A DNA stretch of 64,000 bases, from assembly GCF_029917005.1 (NCBI RefSeq), contig NZ_CP123967.1, positions 2,480,001-2,544,000 on the forward strand, in the 5' to 3' direction. Below the pieces are notes generated by a model that saw only the letters and a list, made by a program, of their open reading frames with translations, was not told where the DNA came from and ran no database searches. Each line of letters starts with the position of its first letter. The stretch's first letter is position 1. Of the stretch, positions 54,208-62,763 are shown piece after piece. A program made the position numbers and the translations under genes. The stretch comes from Tessaracoccus lacteus (GTDB lineage Bacteria; Actinomycetota; Actinomycetes; Propionibacteriales; Propionibacteriaceae).

Positions 54208-54939
54208 ATGCCTACCGCACTCGTCACCGGAGCAAGTTCAGGAATCGGCGCCGCCACCGCGCGCCGCCTCGCAGCGGAGGGTTTCCGCGTCGTCTGCGCG
54301 GCCCGCCGCGCGGACCGGGTCGAGGCCTTGGCCGCGGAGATCGACGGCGTCGCCGTCGCCTGCGACATCACCTCGGCCGACGACGTCGCACGCCTCGCCG
54401 CCGAGGTCGGCGACACCCTGGACGTGCTCGTCAACAACGCCGGCGGGGCCGTCGGGCTCGAGCCGGTCGCTGAGGCCGACCTCGACGCGTGGGAGCAGAT
54501 GCTCGCCACGAACCTGATCGGCACGACCCGCGTCACCAAGGCCCTCCTTCCGGCGCTCACCGCAGCCGGCGGGGCCATCATCTTCGTCACCTCGACCGCC
54601 GCCGACTGGGGCTACGAGGGCGGCGCCGGCTACTGCGCGGCGAAGGCGGGCGAGCGCGCCGTCGTGGAGGCGCTCCGCCTCGAGCTGTTCGACCAGCCGG
54701 TCCGAATCATGGAGATCTGCCCCGGCATGGTGCGCACCGACGAGTTCGCGCTGACCCGCTTCGCCGGCGACAAGGAGAAGGCCGACAAGGTCTACGCGGG
54801 CGTCGACGAGCCCCTGACGGCCGACGACGTGGCGGACACCATCTCGTTCATGGCGACACGCCCCGCGCACGTCAACCTCGACCGGATCACCATCCGGCCG
54901 CGCGCGCAGGCCGCGCAGTACAAGGTGTTCCGGGGCTGA
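54208..54939 (+). CDS. Short-chain dehydrogenase/reductase
   Basis: A 243-residue classical SDR. Cofactor loop TGASSGIGAATARRLAAEG with CAARRADR after it (Arg suggesting NADP(H)), DVLVNNAGG, the catalytic Ser in VTSTAAD and Tyr/Lys in YCAAKAG, and ICPGMVRTDEF downstream. It resembles the YdfG group (3-hydroxy acid or serine dehydrogenases), but the substrate is not proven. TAGAGT lies seven bases before the ATG (leaderless). It ends one base from the convergent transporter. Confidence 0.88.
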   Translation: MPTALVTGASSGIGAATARRLAAEGFRVVCAARRADRVEALAAEIDGVAVACDITSADDVARLAAEVGDTLDVLVNNAGGAVGLEPVAEADLDAWEQMLATNLIGTTRVTKALLPALTAAGGAIIFVTSTAADWGYEGGAGYCAAKAGERAVVEALRLELFDQPVRIMEICPGMVRTDEFALTRFAGDKEKADKVYAGVDEPLTADDVADTISFMATRPAHVNLDRITIRPRAQAAQYKVFRG

Positions 54940-54940
54940 C

Positions 54941-56371
54941 CTACTGGTCCGCGTCCCCACGGCGCCGCCACGGGCGCGGCAGGGACGGCAGCCGCGGCCT
55001 CCCGGTGGCCGATCGCGGCCCCGCGGCGGGCACGTCTGAGGCCGCATCGTCGGGTTCCGTGGCCTGGTGCGGGGTGTGGGTCGCGACGGGATCGTGACGG
55101 AGCCGGGCCAGCGAGAGCGCCGCCCGGAACAGGACAGAGGCCCGTTCGGACTCCGAGGCGACGTGCTGCCCCTCGTCGGTGGCCCAGGCGATGTCGCCCG
55201 CAACCTTCTCCCCCGTCCTGAGGTCCGTCAGGTCCCCCAGGTAGCGGAACACGACCGCGAGCACGGCGACGACGGGCACGGCGAGGAACATGCCGATGAT
55301 GCCCGCCCACACGCCGCCGAGCACCACGCTGATCAGGATGACCACGGGGTGCAGCTTCATGACCTTCGACTGCAGTAGCGGCTGGAGGACGTTCCCCTCC
55401 AACTGCTGCACGCCGATGATCAGGATCAGGACGAACAGGGCCGTGTAGAAGCCGTTCGAGACGAGCGCGACCAGGACGGCCAGCGTGCCCACCGACACGG
55501 CACCGACGACGGGAATGAACCCCGCCATGAACGTCAGGACGGCGATCGGCATCGCGAGCGGGACGCCGAGCAGCACCAGGCCCAGCCCGATGAAGAAGGC
55601 GTCGACGAAGCTGACGATGGCCTGCGTGCGGATGTACCCGGACAGCGTGTTCCACATCCGCGTCAGCAGCTCGGAGGCGTGGAACCCTGCGCGGCGCCCG
55701 ACAACCCCCTGCACCACACCGATGAACTTCACGCCGTCCTTCAGGAAGAAGAACGTCAGCACGAGCGTCAGGAGGAGCTTCACGACCCCGCTGCCGACGC
55801 TGCCGCCGAGGCTGACGGCCTGCCCGAGCAGCTCGCTGCTGTGAGTCTGCAGCCAGTTCAGCGCCTGATCGATCCAAAGGTTCAGTTCGTCGTCGTGCAC
55901 GTTGAAGGGCGGCCCGGCGACCCAGTCCTGCAGCCTCCGCACGCCCGTGATGGCGGAACTCCACAACTGCGGCCACTGCGACACGACCGACGGCGCGACG
56001 TAGGACAGCATCGCCGCGACGAATCCGGCGGCCAGCAGCAGGGCGATCAGCGCGCCGAGGCCGTGGGGGACGCGCCACTTCTTCAGCTTCGCCACGACGG
56101 GCCACAGGACCGACGAGATGAGCAGCGCGAGCAGCAGCGGAAGGAGCCCGTCCCAGACCTTGCTGAGCCCCCAGCCAAGCACCCCGAGCGCCGCGGCGAT
56201 CAGGAGGAAGCGCGCGCTCCACTCGGAGACCTTGCGGCCGCCCTCGGCGATGACCTCCGCCCGGTCGACGGGCTCCATCGGGTCGGGCGCCGGGAGCGCC
56301 CCGGCCGCGTGCTCGTCGAACTGCGTCGGCGACGTGTCGTCGCCGAGGGGCGCTGGCGACTGGTCACTCAT
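54941..56371 (-). CDS. AI-2E family membrane transporter
   Basis: A 476-residue polytopic membrane protein of the AI-2E (PerM/TqsA) family with about eight helices. The family core is FIPVVGAVSVGTLAVLVALV, followed by GVQQLEGNVLQPLLQSKVM and LHPVVILISVVLGGVWAGI. Soluble cytoplasmic tails lie at both ends, the C-terminal one Pro/Arg-rich. AAGGAG stands before the ATG. The substrate (quorum signal, ion or other) is unknown for most members. It is downstream of the transcarboxylase operon but separated by a terminator. Confidence 0.88.
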   Translation of the reverse strand: MSDQSPAPLGDDTSPTQFDEHAAGALPAPDPMEPVDRAEVIAEGGRKVSEWSARFLLIAAALGVLGWGLSKVWDGLLPLLLALLISSVLWPVVAKLKKWRVPHGLGALIALLLAAGFVAAMLSYVAPSVVSQWPQLWSSAITGVRRLQDWVAGPPFNVHDDELNLWIDQALNWLQTHSSELLGQAVSLGGSVGSGVVKLLLTLVLTFFFLKDGVKFIGVVQGVVGRRAGFHASELLTRMWNTLSGYIRTQAIVSFVDAFFIGLGLVLLGVPLAMPIAVLTFMAGFIPVVGAVSVGTLAVLVALVSNGFYTALFVLILIIGVQQLEGNVLQPLLQSKVMKLHPVVILISVVLGGVWAGIIGMFLAVPVVAVLAVVFRYLGDLTDLRTGEKVAGDIAWATDEGQHVASESERASVLFRAALSLARLRHDPVATHTPHQATEPDDAASDVPAAGPRSATGRPRLPSLPRPWRRRGDADQ

Positions 56372-56433
56372 CCGGTCTCCTTGCATGCGTCGGTCATCTC
56401 CCAGACTAGTGGGGCCGATCCTCAGGAAAACGC

Positions 56434-56473
56434 GGCGGCGCCCCGGACGGGGAGACCCGTCCGGGGCGCCGCC
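56434..56473 (-). terminator. Transcarboxylase operon terminator
   Basis: A perfect 18-bp stem (arm GGCGGCGCCCCGGACGGG) with a GAGA-type tetraloop begins 15 bases past the 1.3S stop codon. No T-run follows. Confidence 0.88.
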
Positions 56474-56487
56474 CGCTGTGCTGCGAA

Positions 56488-56847
56488 TCAGAGCTCGATG
56501 AGAGCCTGACCACCCTGGACCGCGTCGCCGGGGGCGACGAGGATCGCAGAGACCTTGCCCGCGGCAGGCGCGGTGATCTCGGTCTCCATCTTCATGGCCT
56601 CGAGGACGAGGAGGACCTGGCCGGCCTCGATCTCGTCGCCCTCGGCCACCAGGATGCGGGCCACCGAACCGGCCAGCGGCGCCACGACGGCGTTGCTGCT
56701 GACGGCGGTCACGGACGCCTTGGTCGGGATGGGGTTGGACCCACCGTTGACACCGATCACGATCGGGCCGAGCTGAGGACGCTCCTCCTGCTCCACCTCC
56801 ACGTCGATCTCGTACTCCGTCGCGTTGACGGTCACCTTGAGCTTCAT
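56488..56847 (-). CDS. Methylmalonyl-CoA carboxyltransferase 1.3S biotin carrier subunit
   Basis: A 119-residue biotinyl protein that shuttles CO2 between the 12S and 5S subunits of transcarboxylase. The N-terminal 40 residues are the assembly segment ([20 protein letters not shown]). A short Pro/Ala linker follows, then the biotinyl domain with [10 protein letters not shown], the biotinylated lysine being about Lys86. Length and order match the 123-residue Propionibacterium 1.3S subunit. Last gene of the operon. Confidence 0.96.
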   Translation of the reverse strand: MKLKVTVNATEYEIDVEVEQEERPQLGPIVIGVNGGSNPIPTKASVTAVSSNAVVAPLAGSVARILVAEGDEIEAGQVLLVLEAMKMETEITAPAAGKVSAILVAPGDAVQGGQALIEL

Positions 56848-56856
56848 TCTTCTTCC

Positions 56857-57132
56857 TTAGCGGACGTGCGGGACGGAACGGTCGTGGACGCGCTCGCGGG
56901 CGGCGGTGGCCCACTTGGACTGCGAGCCGAAGCGGATGGCGCGCACCTTCGGCGCGTAGCCGAAGTATGCGGCCAGGGCCGCGCCGATCGCGACGAGGTC
57001 CTCTTCGGGGATCTGCTGCTGGGCTTCCAGCCGCTGGATCTTCGTCTCGAGGGTCGAGACCTTATCCGTGAGCTGCGCGACGAGGTGGCGCAGCTCCTTG
57101 AGCGTTTCGTCTTCCATGGCTGTTCCGATCAC
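56857..57132 (-). CDS. Small coiled-coil subunit in the transcarboxylase operon
   Basis: A protein of 86-91 residues between the 12S and 1.3S genes. The N-terminal half is a coiled coil (LKELRHLVAQLTDKVSTLET, KIQRLEAQQQIP). The C-terminal half (EEDLVAIGAALAAYFGYAPK then VRAIRFGSQSKWATAARERV) resembles the small delta/epsilon-type subunits and OadG-like C-termini found with biotin-dependent carboxylases and decarboxylases. GTG at 57132 overlaps the 12S stop (GTGA); an ATG five codons later is the alternative. I infer a structural or assembly role. Confidence 0.75.
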   Translation of the reverse strand: MIGTAMEDETLKELRHLVAQLTDKVSTLETKIQRLEAQQQIPEEDLVAIGAALAAYFGYAPKVRAIRFGSQSKWATAARERVHDRSVPHVR

Positions 57133-58685
57133 GCCGGCCCGAGGCCGTGCTTCTTCGCGGGACGAAGCTCACGCTTGCCGACGAGGAGCTCCAGCGCCAT
57201 CGCGACCTGGCGACGGGTGTCGGCCGGGTCGATGATGTCGTCGACCAGGCCACGGCTCGCGGCCATGTACGGCGTGGAGAACGTCTCGCGGTACTCCTCG
57301 ACCAGCTCGGCCCGCTTGGCCTCCTGGTCCTCGGCCGCGTCGATCTCCCTGCGGAACACGACGTTGGCCGCGCCCTCGGCGCCCATCACGGCGATCTCGG
57401 CGGTCGGCCAGGCGAACACCTTGTCGGCGCCCAGGTCCTTCGAGCACATGGCCAGGTACGCGCCGCCGTAGGCCTTGCGCAGCACGACCGTGATCTTCGG
57501 GACCGTCGCCGCGGAGTACGCGTACAGCATCTTCGCGCCGTGGCGGATGATGCCGTTGTGCTCCTGCGCGACGCCGGGCAGGAAGCCGGGGACGTCGACG
57601 AGGTTCAGCACCGGGATGTTGAACGCGTTGCAGAAACGGACGAACTTGCTGGACTTGTCCGAGGAGTCGATGTCGAGCACGCCGGACATGACGCTCGGCT
57701 GGTTGGCGATGATGCCGACGGTGCGGCCCACGACGCGGCCGAAGCCGACGACGATGTTCATGGCCCACCCGGCCTGGACCTCGAGGAAGTCGCGGTGGTC
57801 GACGATCTCGTTGATGACATCGCGGACGTCGTAGCCCTTGTTGCTCTCGACGGGGATGATGTCGCGGAGCTTCGGGTTCGACTCCACCACGTCGTCGGGA
57901 TCGACGATCGGGGCGTCCTCGGTGTTGTTCTGCGGCAAAAAGCTCAGGAGCTTCTGCGCGATCAGGATGGCCTGCTCGTCGTCATCGGCCACGAAGTGGA
58001 CGACGCCGGAGCGGGACATGTGCGCGTCGGCACCGCCGAGCTCGTCCTGCGTGACGTTCTCTCCGGTGACCTGCTTGATGACGCCAGGGCCCGTGATGAA
58101 CATGTGGGCCTTGCGGGTCTGGATGATGAAGTCGGTCAGGGCGGGCGAGTAGGCCGCGCCACCGGCGCAGGGGCCGGCGATGATCGAGATCTGCGGCACG
58201 GCGCCGGACAGCAAGACGTTGGCGTAGAACACCTTGCCGTAGCCGGACAGCGAGTCGATGCCCTCCTGGACCCGGGCGCCGCCCGAGTCGTTGATGAACA
58301 CGAACGGGGTGCCCGTCTGCAGCGAGGCCTTCAGTGCCTCAGTGACCTTGATCGAGTGCGCCTCGCCGGCGGAGCCGCCCATGACAGTGAAGTCCTGGGA
58401 GGCGACGTGCACCGGGCGTCCGAACACCGCGCCGGAACCGGTGACGACGCCGTCGGCGGGCATGTCGGCCTTGTCCATGCCGAACGTGGTGGTCCGGTTG
58501 CGACGGAAGGCGCCGGTCTCCTGGAACGAGTTCTCGTCGAGCAGGGCCGCGAGGCGTTCGCGGGCGGTCATCTTGCCCTTCTCGCGCTGCTTCTCCAGCT
58601 TCTTCTCACCGCCTCCGGCCTCAACCTTGGCTCGACGCTCGGCGAGCTGCTCGAGGCGCTCGTCCATCGTGTGCTGCTTAGCCAT
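57129..58685 (-). CDS. Methylmalonyl-CoA carboxyltransferase 12S subunit
   Basis: A 518-residue carboxyltransferase of the crotonase-like acyl-CoA carboxylase beta family. It transfers carboxyl from methylmalonyl-CoA to biotin, releasing propionyl-CoA. Typical segments are SGGARVQEGIDSLSGYGKVF, IIAGPCAGGAAYSPALTDF, and FLPGVAQEHNGIIRHGAKML with the second oxyanion region. The operon context (5S and 1.3S subunits) distinguishes it from propionyl-CoA carboxylase beta. GAAGGAGG precedes the ATG in the 10-base gap after the 5S gene. Confidence 0.96.
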   Translation of the reverse strand: MAKQHTMDERLEQLAERRAKVEAGGGEKKLEKQREKGKMTARERLAALLDENSFQETGAFRRNRTTTFGMDKADMPADGVVTGSGAVFGRPVHVASQDFTVMGGSAGEAHSIKVTEALKASLQTGTPFVFINDSGGARVQEGIDSLSGYGKVFYANVLLSGAVPQISIIAGPCAGGAAYSPALTDFIIQTRKAHMFITGPGVIKQVTGENVTQDELGGADAHMSRSGVVHFVADDDEQAILIAQKLLSFLPQNNTEDAPIVDPDDVVESNPKLRDIIPVESNKGYDVRDVINEIVDHRDFLEVQAGWAMNIVVGFGRVVGRTVGIIANQPSVMSGVLDIDSSDKSSKFVRFCNAFNIPVLNLVDVPGFLPGVAQEHNGIIRHGAKMLYAYSAATVPKITVVLRKAYGGAYLAMCSKDLGADKVFAWPTAEIAVMGAEGAANVVFRREIDAAEDQEAKRAELVEEYRETFSTPYMAASRGLVDDIIDPADTRRQVAMALELLVGKRELRPAKKHGLGPA

Positions 58686-58695
58686 TGGTCCTCCT

Positions 58696-60189
58696 TCAGG
58701 CCGGCTCGACAGTCACGCTGTGCGACTGACCGGCGATGGTGACGTTGTAGTTGACGGGGACCTTGATGCCGGGCACGTTGCCCGCGGCCTTCGCGGCCTC
58801 GGCAGCGAGCTGGGCGGGGGTCTTCCCGACGTTCTTGGGGCCTTCGGCGCGGGACGCGAAGAACTTGGGCGCGACACCGGGGAACATCGCGTTGGTGAGC
58901 ACATCCTCGTCGGACCCGTCGAAGCCGTCGAGGTTCGACGCGTCGGAGACCAGCTTGTCCCACTCGGGCTCGAGCAGGTCTGCGGGGCGGACGGTGATCG
59001 GCTCCTTCTTGGTCTGGACCTTGGCCAGCTCCACGACCTCGGGGTTACGCTCGCCGAGGCACTCGCCGTAGTAGCCGAGCATCAGGTCGGCGAACTCGCC
59101 CGTCATGACCTTGTAGCGGCCCATGAGGACGTTGAAAACGGCCTGGGTGCCGACGATCTGCGACGACGGGGTGACCAGTGGCGGGTGGCCGGCGTCGGCC
59201 TTGACCCGCGGGACCTCGGCCATGACCTCGTTGATGCGGTCGCCCGCACCCTGGGCCTTCAGCTGCGACTCCATGTTCGACAGCATGCCGCCGGGGATCT
59301 GCGAGGAGAAGATGTTCGTGTCGACCAGCGTGGCGGACTCGAACTCCTGGTACTTCGGGCGCACGGCCGCGAAGTGGTCACGGATCCTCAGGAGGCGGTC
59401 CATGTCGAGGTCGGTCGTGTACTCGGTGCCCTCGAGCATCGCCACGAGCGACTCGGTGGGGTTGTGACCCGGGCCGAGCGACATGGACGAGATCGCGGTG
59501 TCGACGACGTCGGCGCCAGCCTCGATGGCCTTCATCAGCGAGACGAGCGTCACGCCTGTGGTGGAGTGGCAGTGCACGTTGATCTGCACATCACCGTAGG
59601 TGTCCTTGATGCCCTTGACGATGTCGTAGGCGGGCTGCGGCTGCAGCAGTGCAGCCATGTCCTTGAGCGCGATCGACTCGGCGCCCATGTCCAGCAGCTG
59701 GCCGGCGAGCTTGATGTAGCCGTCGACGGTGTGGACCGGGGAGATGGTGTAGCAGATGGTGCCCTGGGCGTGCTTGCCCGAGGCCTTCACCGCCGCCATC
59801 GCCCGCGCCATGTTGCGCGGATCGTTCAGCGCGTCGAACACGCGGAACACGTCCATGCCGTTCTCGGCTGCCTTGTCAACGAACTTCTCGACGACCATGT
59901 CCTCGTAGTGGCGGTAGCCGAGGAGGTTCTGGCCGCGGAGCAGCATCTGGAGCCGCGAGTTGGGAAGCAACTCACGGAACGTACGCAGGCGCTTCCAGGG
60001 ATCCTCGTTGAGGAAGCGGATGCAGGCGTCGAACGTCGCCCCGCCCCAACACTCAACCGACCAGTAGCCGGCATTGTCGATGTCCTCGCAGGCGCCGACC
60101 ATGTCTTCCATGGCCATGCGGGTTGCCATCAAGCTTTGATGCGCGTCACGGAGCACTACCTCGGTGACGCCGATCTTCCGAGCTGTCAT
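58696..60189 (-). CDS. Methylmalonyl-CoA carboxyltransferase 5S subunit
   Basis: A 497-residue TIM-barrel carboxyltransferase that moves the carboxyl group from biotin to pyruvate, forming oxaloacetate. RKIGVTEVVLRDAHQSLMAT, VECWGGATFDACIRFLNEDP, the carbamylatable metal-site lysine in SIALKDMAALL and the HCHSTTGVTLVSL histidines are conserved, as in the carboxyltransferase domain of pyruvate carboxylase. First gene of the operon; TTGGAT lies six bases before the ATG. Confidence 0.96.
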   Translation of the reverse strand: MTARKIGVTEVVLRDAHQSLMATRMAMEDMVGACEDIDNAGYWSVECWGGATFDACIRFLNEDPWKRLRTFRELLPNSRLQMLLRGQNLLGYRHYEDMVVEKFVDKAAENGMDVFRVFDALNDPRNMARAMAAVKASGKHAQGTICYTISPVHTVDGYIKLAGQLLDMGAESIALKDMAALLQPQPAYDIVKGIKDTYGDVQINVHCHSTTGVTLVSLMKAIEAGADVVDTAISSMSLGPGHNPTESLVAMLEGTEYTTDLDMDRLLRIRDHFAAVRPKYQEFESATLVDTNIFSSQIPGGMLSNMESQLKAQGAGDRINEVMAEVPRVKADAGHPPLVTPSSQIVGTQAVFNVLMGRYKVMTGEFADLMLGYYGECLGERNPEVVELAKVQTKKEPITVRPADLLEPEWDKLVSDASNLDGFDGSDEDVLTNAMFPGVAPKFFASRAEGPKNVGKTPAQLAAEAAKAAGNVPGIKVPVNYNVTIAGQSHSVTVEPA

Positions 60190-60367
60190 AGGGCAATCCA
60201 ACCACGCCACCGGTCCCGGGCTGAGCCCGCCCCCCGCTAACAGGGGCCGGCCGTGCAGACGTGCAGGTCCACGTCCTCCGCCTGTGGAGAAGGTGCAGGA
60301 AGAGCCATGTCAGCCACGTTTCGCCCGGAAGGCGAAGCATGGCAGCCACGCCAGGCGGGCATGAAGA

Positions 60368-60395
60368 ACGGGGCCGCCCATGAGGGCGGCCCCGT
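60368..60395 (-). terminator. csbD terminator
   Basis: A perfect 12-bp stem (arm ACGGGGCCGCCC) with a four-base loop starts 33 bases past the CsbD stop, followed on the minus strand by GTTCTTCAT. It separates csbD from the transcarboxylase promoter. Confidence 0.8.
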
Positions 60396-60427
60396 CGTCT
60401 AGTTCTGGATGCCAGGATGCGCCGGCG

Positions 60428-60655
60428 CTACTTGTCGCCCTTGGCGGTCAACTTGTCCTTGAGAGATTCGACCGTGTCGGCCAAACCGCTGCCCACGTCA
60501 CCCATACGCCTCTTGGCGTCATCAGCGACTTGTTTGGCGTTGGCCTCGATTCGATCCTTGACTCCGTCTTGGCGAAGGTCCTCGTTTCCGATGGCCTCGC
60601 CGACGCCTTCCTTGGCCTTACCGACGGCCTCTTGGGCCGCATCATCGATGCCCAT
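60428..60655 (-). CDS. CsbD family stress-response protein
   Basis: A 75-residue, highly charged helical protein of the CsbD family (AAQEAVGKAKEGVGEAIGNE followed by LRQDG), often induced by general stress. The second half repeats helical, Lys/Asp-rich segments (VADDAKRRMGDVGSGLADTV). GGGAGG lies six bases before the ATG. No partner gene. Confidence 0.87.
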   Translation of the reverse strand: MGIDDAAQEAVGKAKEGVGEAIGNEDLRQDGVKDRIEANAKQVADDAKRRMGDVGSGLADTVESLKDKLTAKGDK

Positions 60656-61568
60656 AGATTGCCTCCCGAGTGGTAGGGGACGGGTACGAGATTCACCATA
60701 CGCCGGTGGGGGACCAGGGGGAACAGGTTCGGAGAAATCTCTACATAAACCCTTGTCAAGGAGATTTCGGCAGCGACTCGGGGACCCTGGCCCACCCATG
60801 CAGCCGACCACCTCGCGCCCGCCCCGTCCCCACCTGGCCCCTGGAGACGCTCGGAAAATCGGTCAGTGGTCGATTCTCCCCGGTCCGCCTCCGAAAACCG
60901 CCCACAGCCCCATGCCCGACGACGACCGCCACCAGGGCACCGTCACCCAAGGATCTGCACGCAAGGCGACACGCCGTGTCGGCTAGGGTTTTCTCCTCTG
61001 ATTCCTCGAGACCTCTTGCCAAAGCCGAGCCGGAGGAGTAGACACTCCTGTACGAAAACCCGCGAGGGGATTCGCGAGGACAGCCAGACCGACGTCCATC
61101 ACCTCCTCAGAGGGCACGCGCAGCGGCGGTGCGAACACACGGCGGACAGTCCTCAGGCGGTGGAACGCTGACCACGGCCTCACACCGAGAGATGCACCGG
61201 AGCTCCTCACCTGGAGCGGGCGTCAAGCCCGCGGGGCCGCAGAGACGAGGCGGCGGGTAACGGTACATCGATCAGATCCGGACGGTCGTCCCGGGCGGAT
61301 CACCCGACGGAAGAGTCCTTCTTCCTCGTACCCGCAGGCTGCGGCCCGCGGGGCTCCCAGGGCATGGGGGCGAGGAATACCCGGATGTCCGTCAGATCGG
61401 CGACGGCCCACCGTCGGTCAACACACAGGGACCCGAGCAACTCATATTTGCTCGGGTCCCGCCCTATTGTGCGACGTGTCGTCCCCGTCGGCGAAATCGA
61501 CGCGCGGCCTGGTCCCAGAATCTGGACGCCGGCCCCGGCTCTCTGCCTGCGCACCCATCAAAAACCCA
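60656..61568. other. About 0.9 kb without a recognisable gene
   Basis: Short frames on both strands lack codon bias and ribosome binding sites. Visible structure includes a TTGACA/TATGTAGAGAT promoter-like stretch for csbD near 60740-60760, and small hairpins AGGAGT-agac-ACTCCT (about 61030) and GCGGGC-gtcaa-GCCCGC (about 61218). A perfect 13-bp hairpin lies at 61428-61460 (arm GGGACCCGAGCAA, loop CTCATAT). I found no tRNA, RNase P, tmRNA or T-box signature. It may hold a non-coding RNA or the remains of genes. Confidence 0.55.
61428..61460. terminator. Perfect 13-bp hairpin, possible bidirectional terminator
   Basis: GGGACCCGAGCAA and its complement enclose the loop CTCATAT. It lies about 220 bases past the stop of the minus-strand SDR gene, beyond a GACGCC element, and could end that operon or belong to an RNA in the gene-free stretch. 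Confidence 0.55.
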
Positions 61569-61672
61569 GACGCCACCCTGCTTCACCGACGCCACCGCTC
61601 TTCACACATGCCACCGCCATGGCGGTGGCGTGTGTCGAGAAGGGTGGCATGTGTCGGGAAGGGTGGCGTCGG
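61569..61672. repeat. Nested palindromic GACGCCACC element
   Basis: Left units GACGCCACCCTGCTTCACC and GACGCCACCGCTCTTCAC, a perfect 20-bp central palindrome GCCACCGCCATGGCGGTGGC, then inverted units GGGTGGCATG and GGGTGGCGTC. Same design as at 31.43 and 54.06 kb. It touches the 3' end of the SDR gene. Confidence 0.82.
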
Positions 61673-61677
61673 CAGAG

Positions 61678-62763
61678 TCAGCTGCTCAGCATCACCTGAC
61701 CGCCGGTGACCGGAAGCGCCTGGCCCGTCTCGTACTCCTGCTCGACGAGGTAGTACAGCGCCCGCATGACGTCGGAGCCGTAGGTCCCGCGGTTGAGGGG
61801 CACCTTGGCCTCGTAGAAGCGGCGGACCTCCTCGATCGTCGTGGCGCCGGGCACCTTGCCGGAGCGCAGGTACTGCACGAACAGGCCGCGGTCGGGGTCG
61901 GACCACAGCGGGCCGTCGAGAAAGTTGCCCGGGCAGATCGCATTCACCTTGATGCCGTGCTCGACCAGCTCCAGCGCGAAGCTCTGCACCAGCCCGATGC
62001 CCCCGAACTTGGACCCGGCGTACGCGCCGTTCTTGTTCGATCCGACGAGGCCCGACTTGGAGTTGATCTGGACGATGTCGGTGGTCCAGGCGGGCGCCGT
62101 GCGGCGCTGGGCAGCCATCAGGCCGCCCAGGTGCTTGGTGACCAGGAAGAACGCGACGTAGTTGATGTCGGTCGTGAGCCGGAAGGCGTCGGCGTCCTGC
62201 TCCAGCACACTGCCCGCGCGGACGATGCCCGCGTTGGACACGACGAGGTCGAGGCCGCCGGTGGTGGCCGCGATCTGCTCGGTCATGGCCGCCACCGATT
62301 CCTCGTCTGCGACGTTGACCGTCAGCGCCGCGGTGTGCGGGCCGAGCTCATCGGCGAGCTTCGCAGCCCCGTCGGCGTTCAGGTCGGCGATGTAGACGAA
62401 GGCCCCGGAGGCGACGAGCCCACGGACGATCTCCGCACCGAACCCCTGCGCGCCGCCGGTGACGAGCGCCACCTTCCCCGCGACGACCCGGGACCGCGGC
62501 TCCGCGGCCGACGCCTGCGCGTCCTTGCCGTGCGGCAGCGGCGACACATCCCCGACGGTGTGGGCGCGGAACCCGTGCCGCTCCCCCGACACCGTCACCG
62601 CGACGGTGTCCGGCAGGTCGACGGGGAACGCCTCGGCCAGCTGATCCACCGACTCGACGCTCAGCTCCAGCTCCGTCTCGTCCGACGGCGACAGGATCAC
62701 CGGCACGTTGCGGGCGGCCAGGTAGGCGCCGCGGACGAGCGGCGCGATCTCCAGGATGCTCAT
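61678..62763 (-). CDS. SDR oxidoreductase, sorbitol-6-phosphate dehydrogenase-like, with N-terminal extension
   Basis: A 361-residue protein. Residues 1-90 form an unusual N-terminal domain (ILEIAPLVRGAYLAARNVPV). From about 95 there is a complete SDR: ALVTGGAQGFGAEIVRGL, YIADLNADG (NAD-type), VVSNAGIVRAG, catalytic Ser in INSKSGLVGS, Tyr/Lys in YAGSKFGGIGL and the C-terminal GQALPVTGGQVM, which closely resembles SrlD. The substrate is probably a sugar-alcohol phosphate or related polyol; this is inference. The ATG overlaps the stop of the PHP-domain gene by four bases, so the two form an operon. Confidence 0.82.
   Translation of the reverse strand: MSILEIAPLVRGAYLAARNVPVILSPSDETELELSVESVDQLAEAFPVDLPDTVAVTVSGERHGFRAHTVGDVSPLPHGKDAQASAAEPRSRVVAGKVALVTGGAQGFGAEIVRGLVASGAFVYIADLNADGAAKLADELGPHTAALTVNVADEESVAAMTEQIAATTGGLDLVVSNAGIVRAGSVLEQDADAFRLTTDINYVAFFLVTKHLGGLMAAQRRTAPAWTTDIVQINSKSGLVGSNKNGAYAGSKFGGIGLVQSFALELVEHGIKVNAICPGNFLDGPLWSDPDRGLFVQYLRSGKVPGATTIEEVRRFYEAKVPLNRGTYGSDVMRALYYLVEQEYETGQALPVTGGQVMLSS

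Noticed and set aside
54941..56914. AI-2E transporter starting far upstream, within the biotin carrier gene
   Set aside because: The upstream part is antisense-frame read-through of the 1.3S gene and terminator; an ATG with AAGGAG at 56371 gives the normal N-terminus.
60900..61460. T-box or cobalamin riboswitch in the gene-free region
   Set aside because: Segments such as GGCGGTGGAACGC resemble a T-box core superficially, but the conserved core and a downstream target gene in the right orientation are absent.
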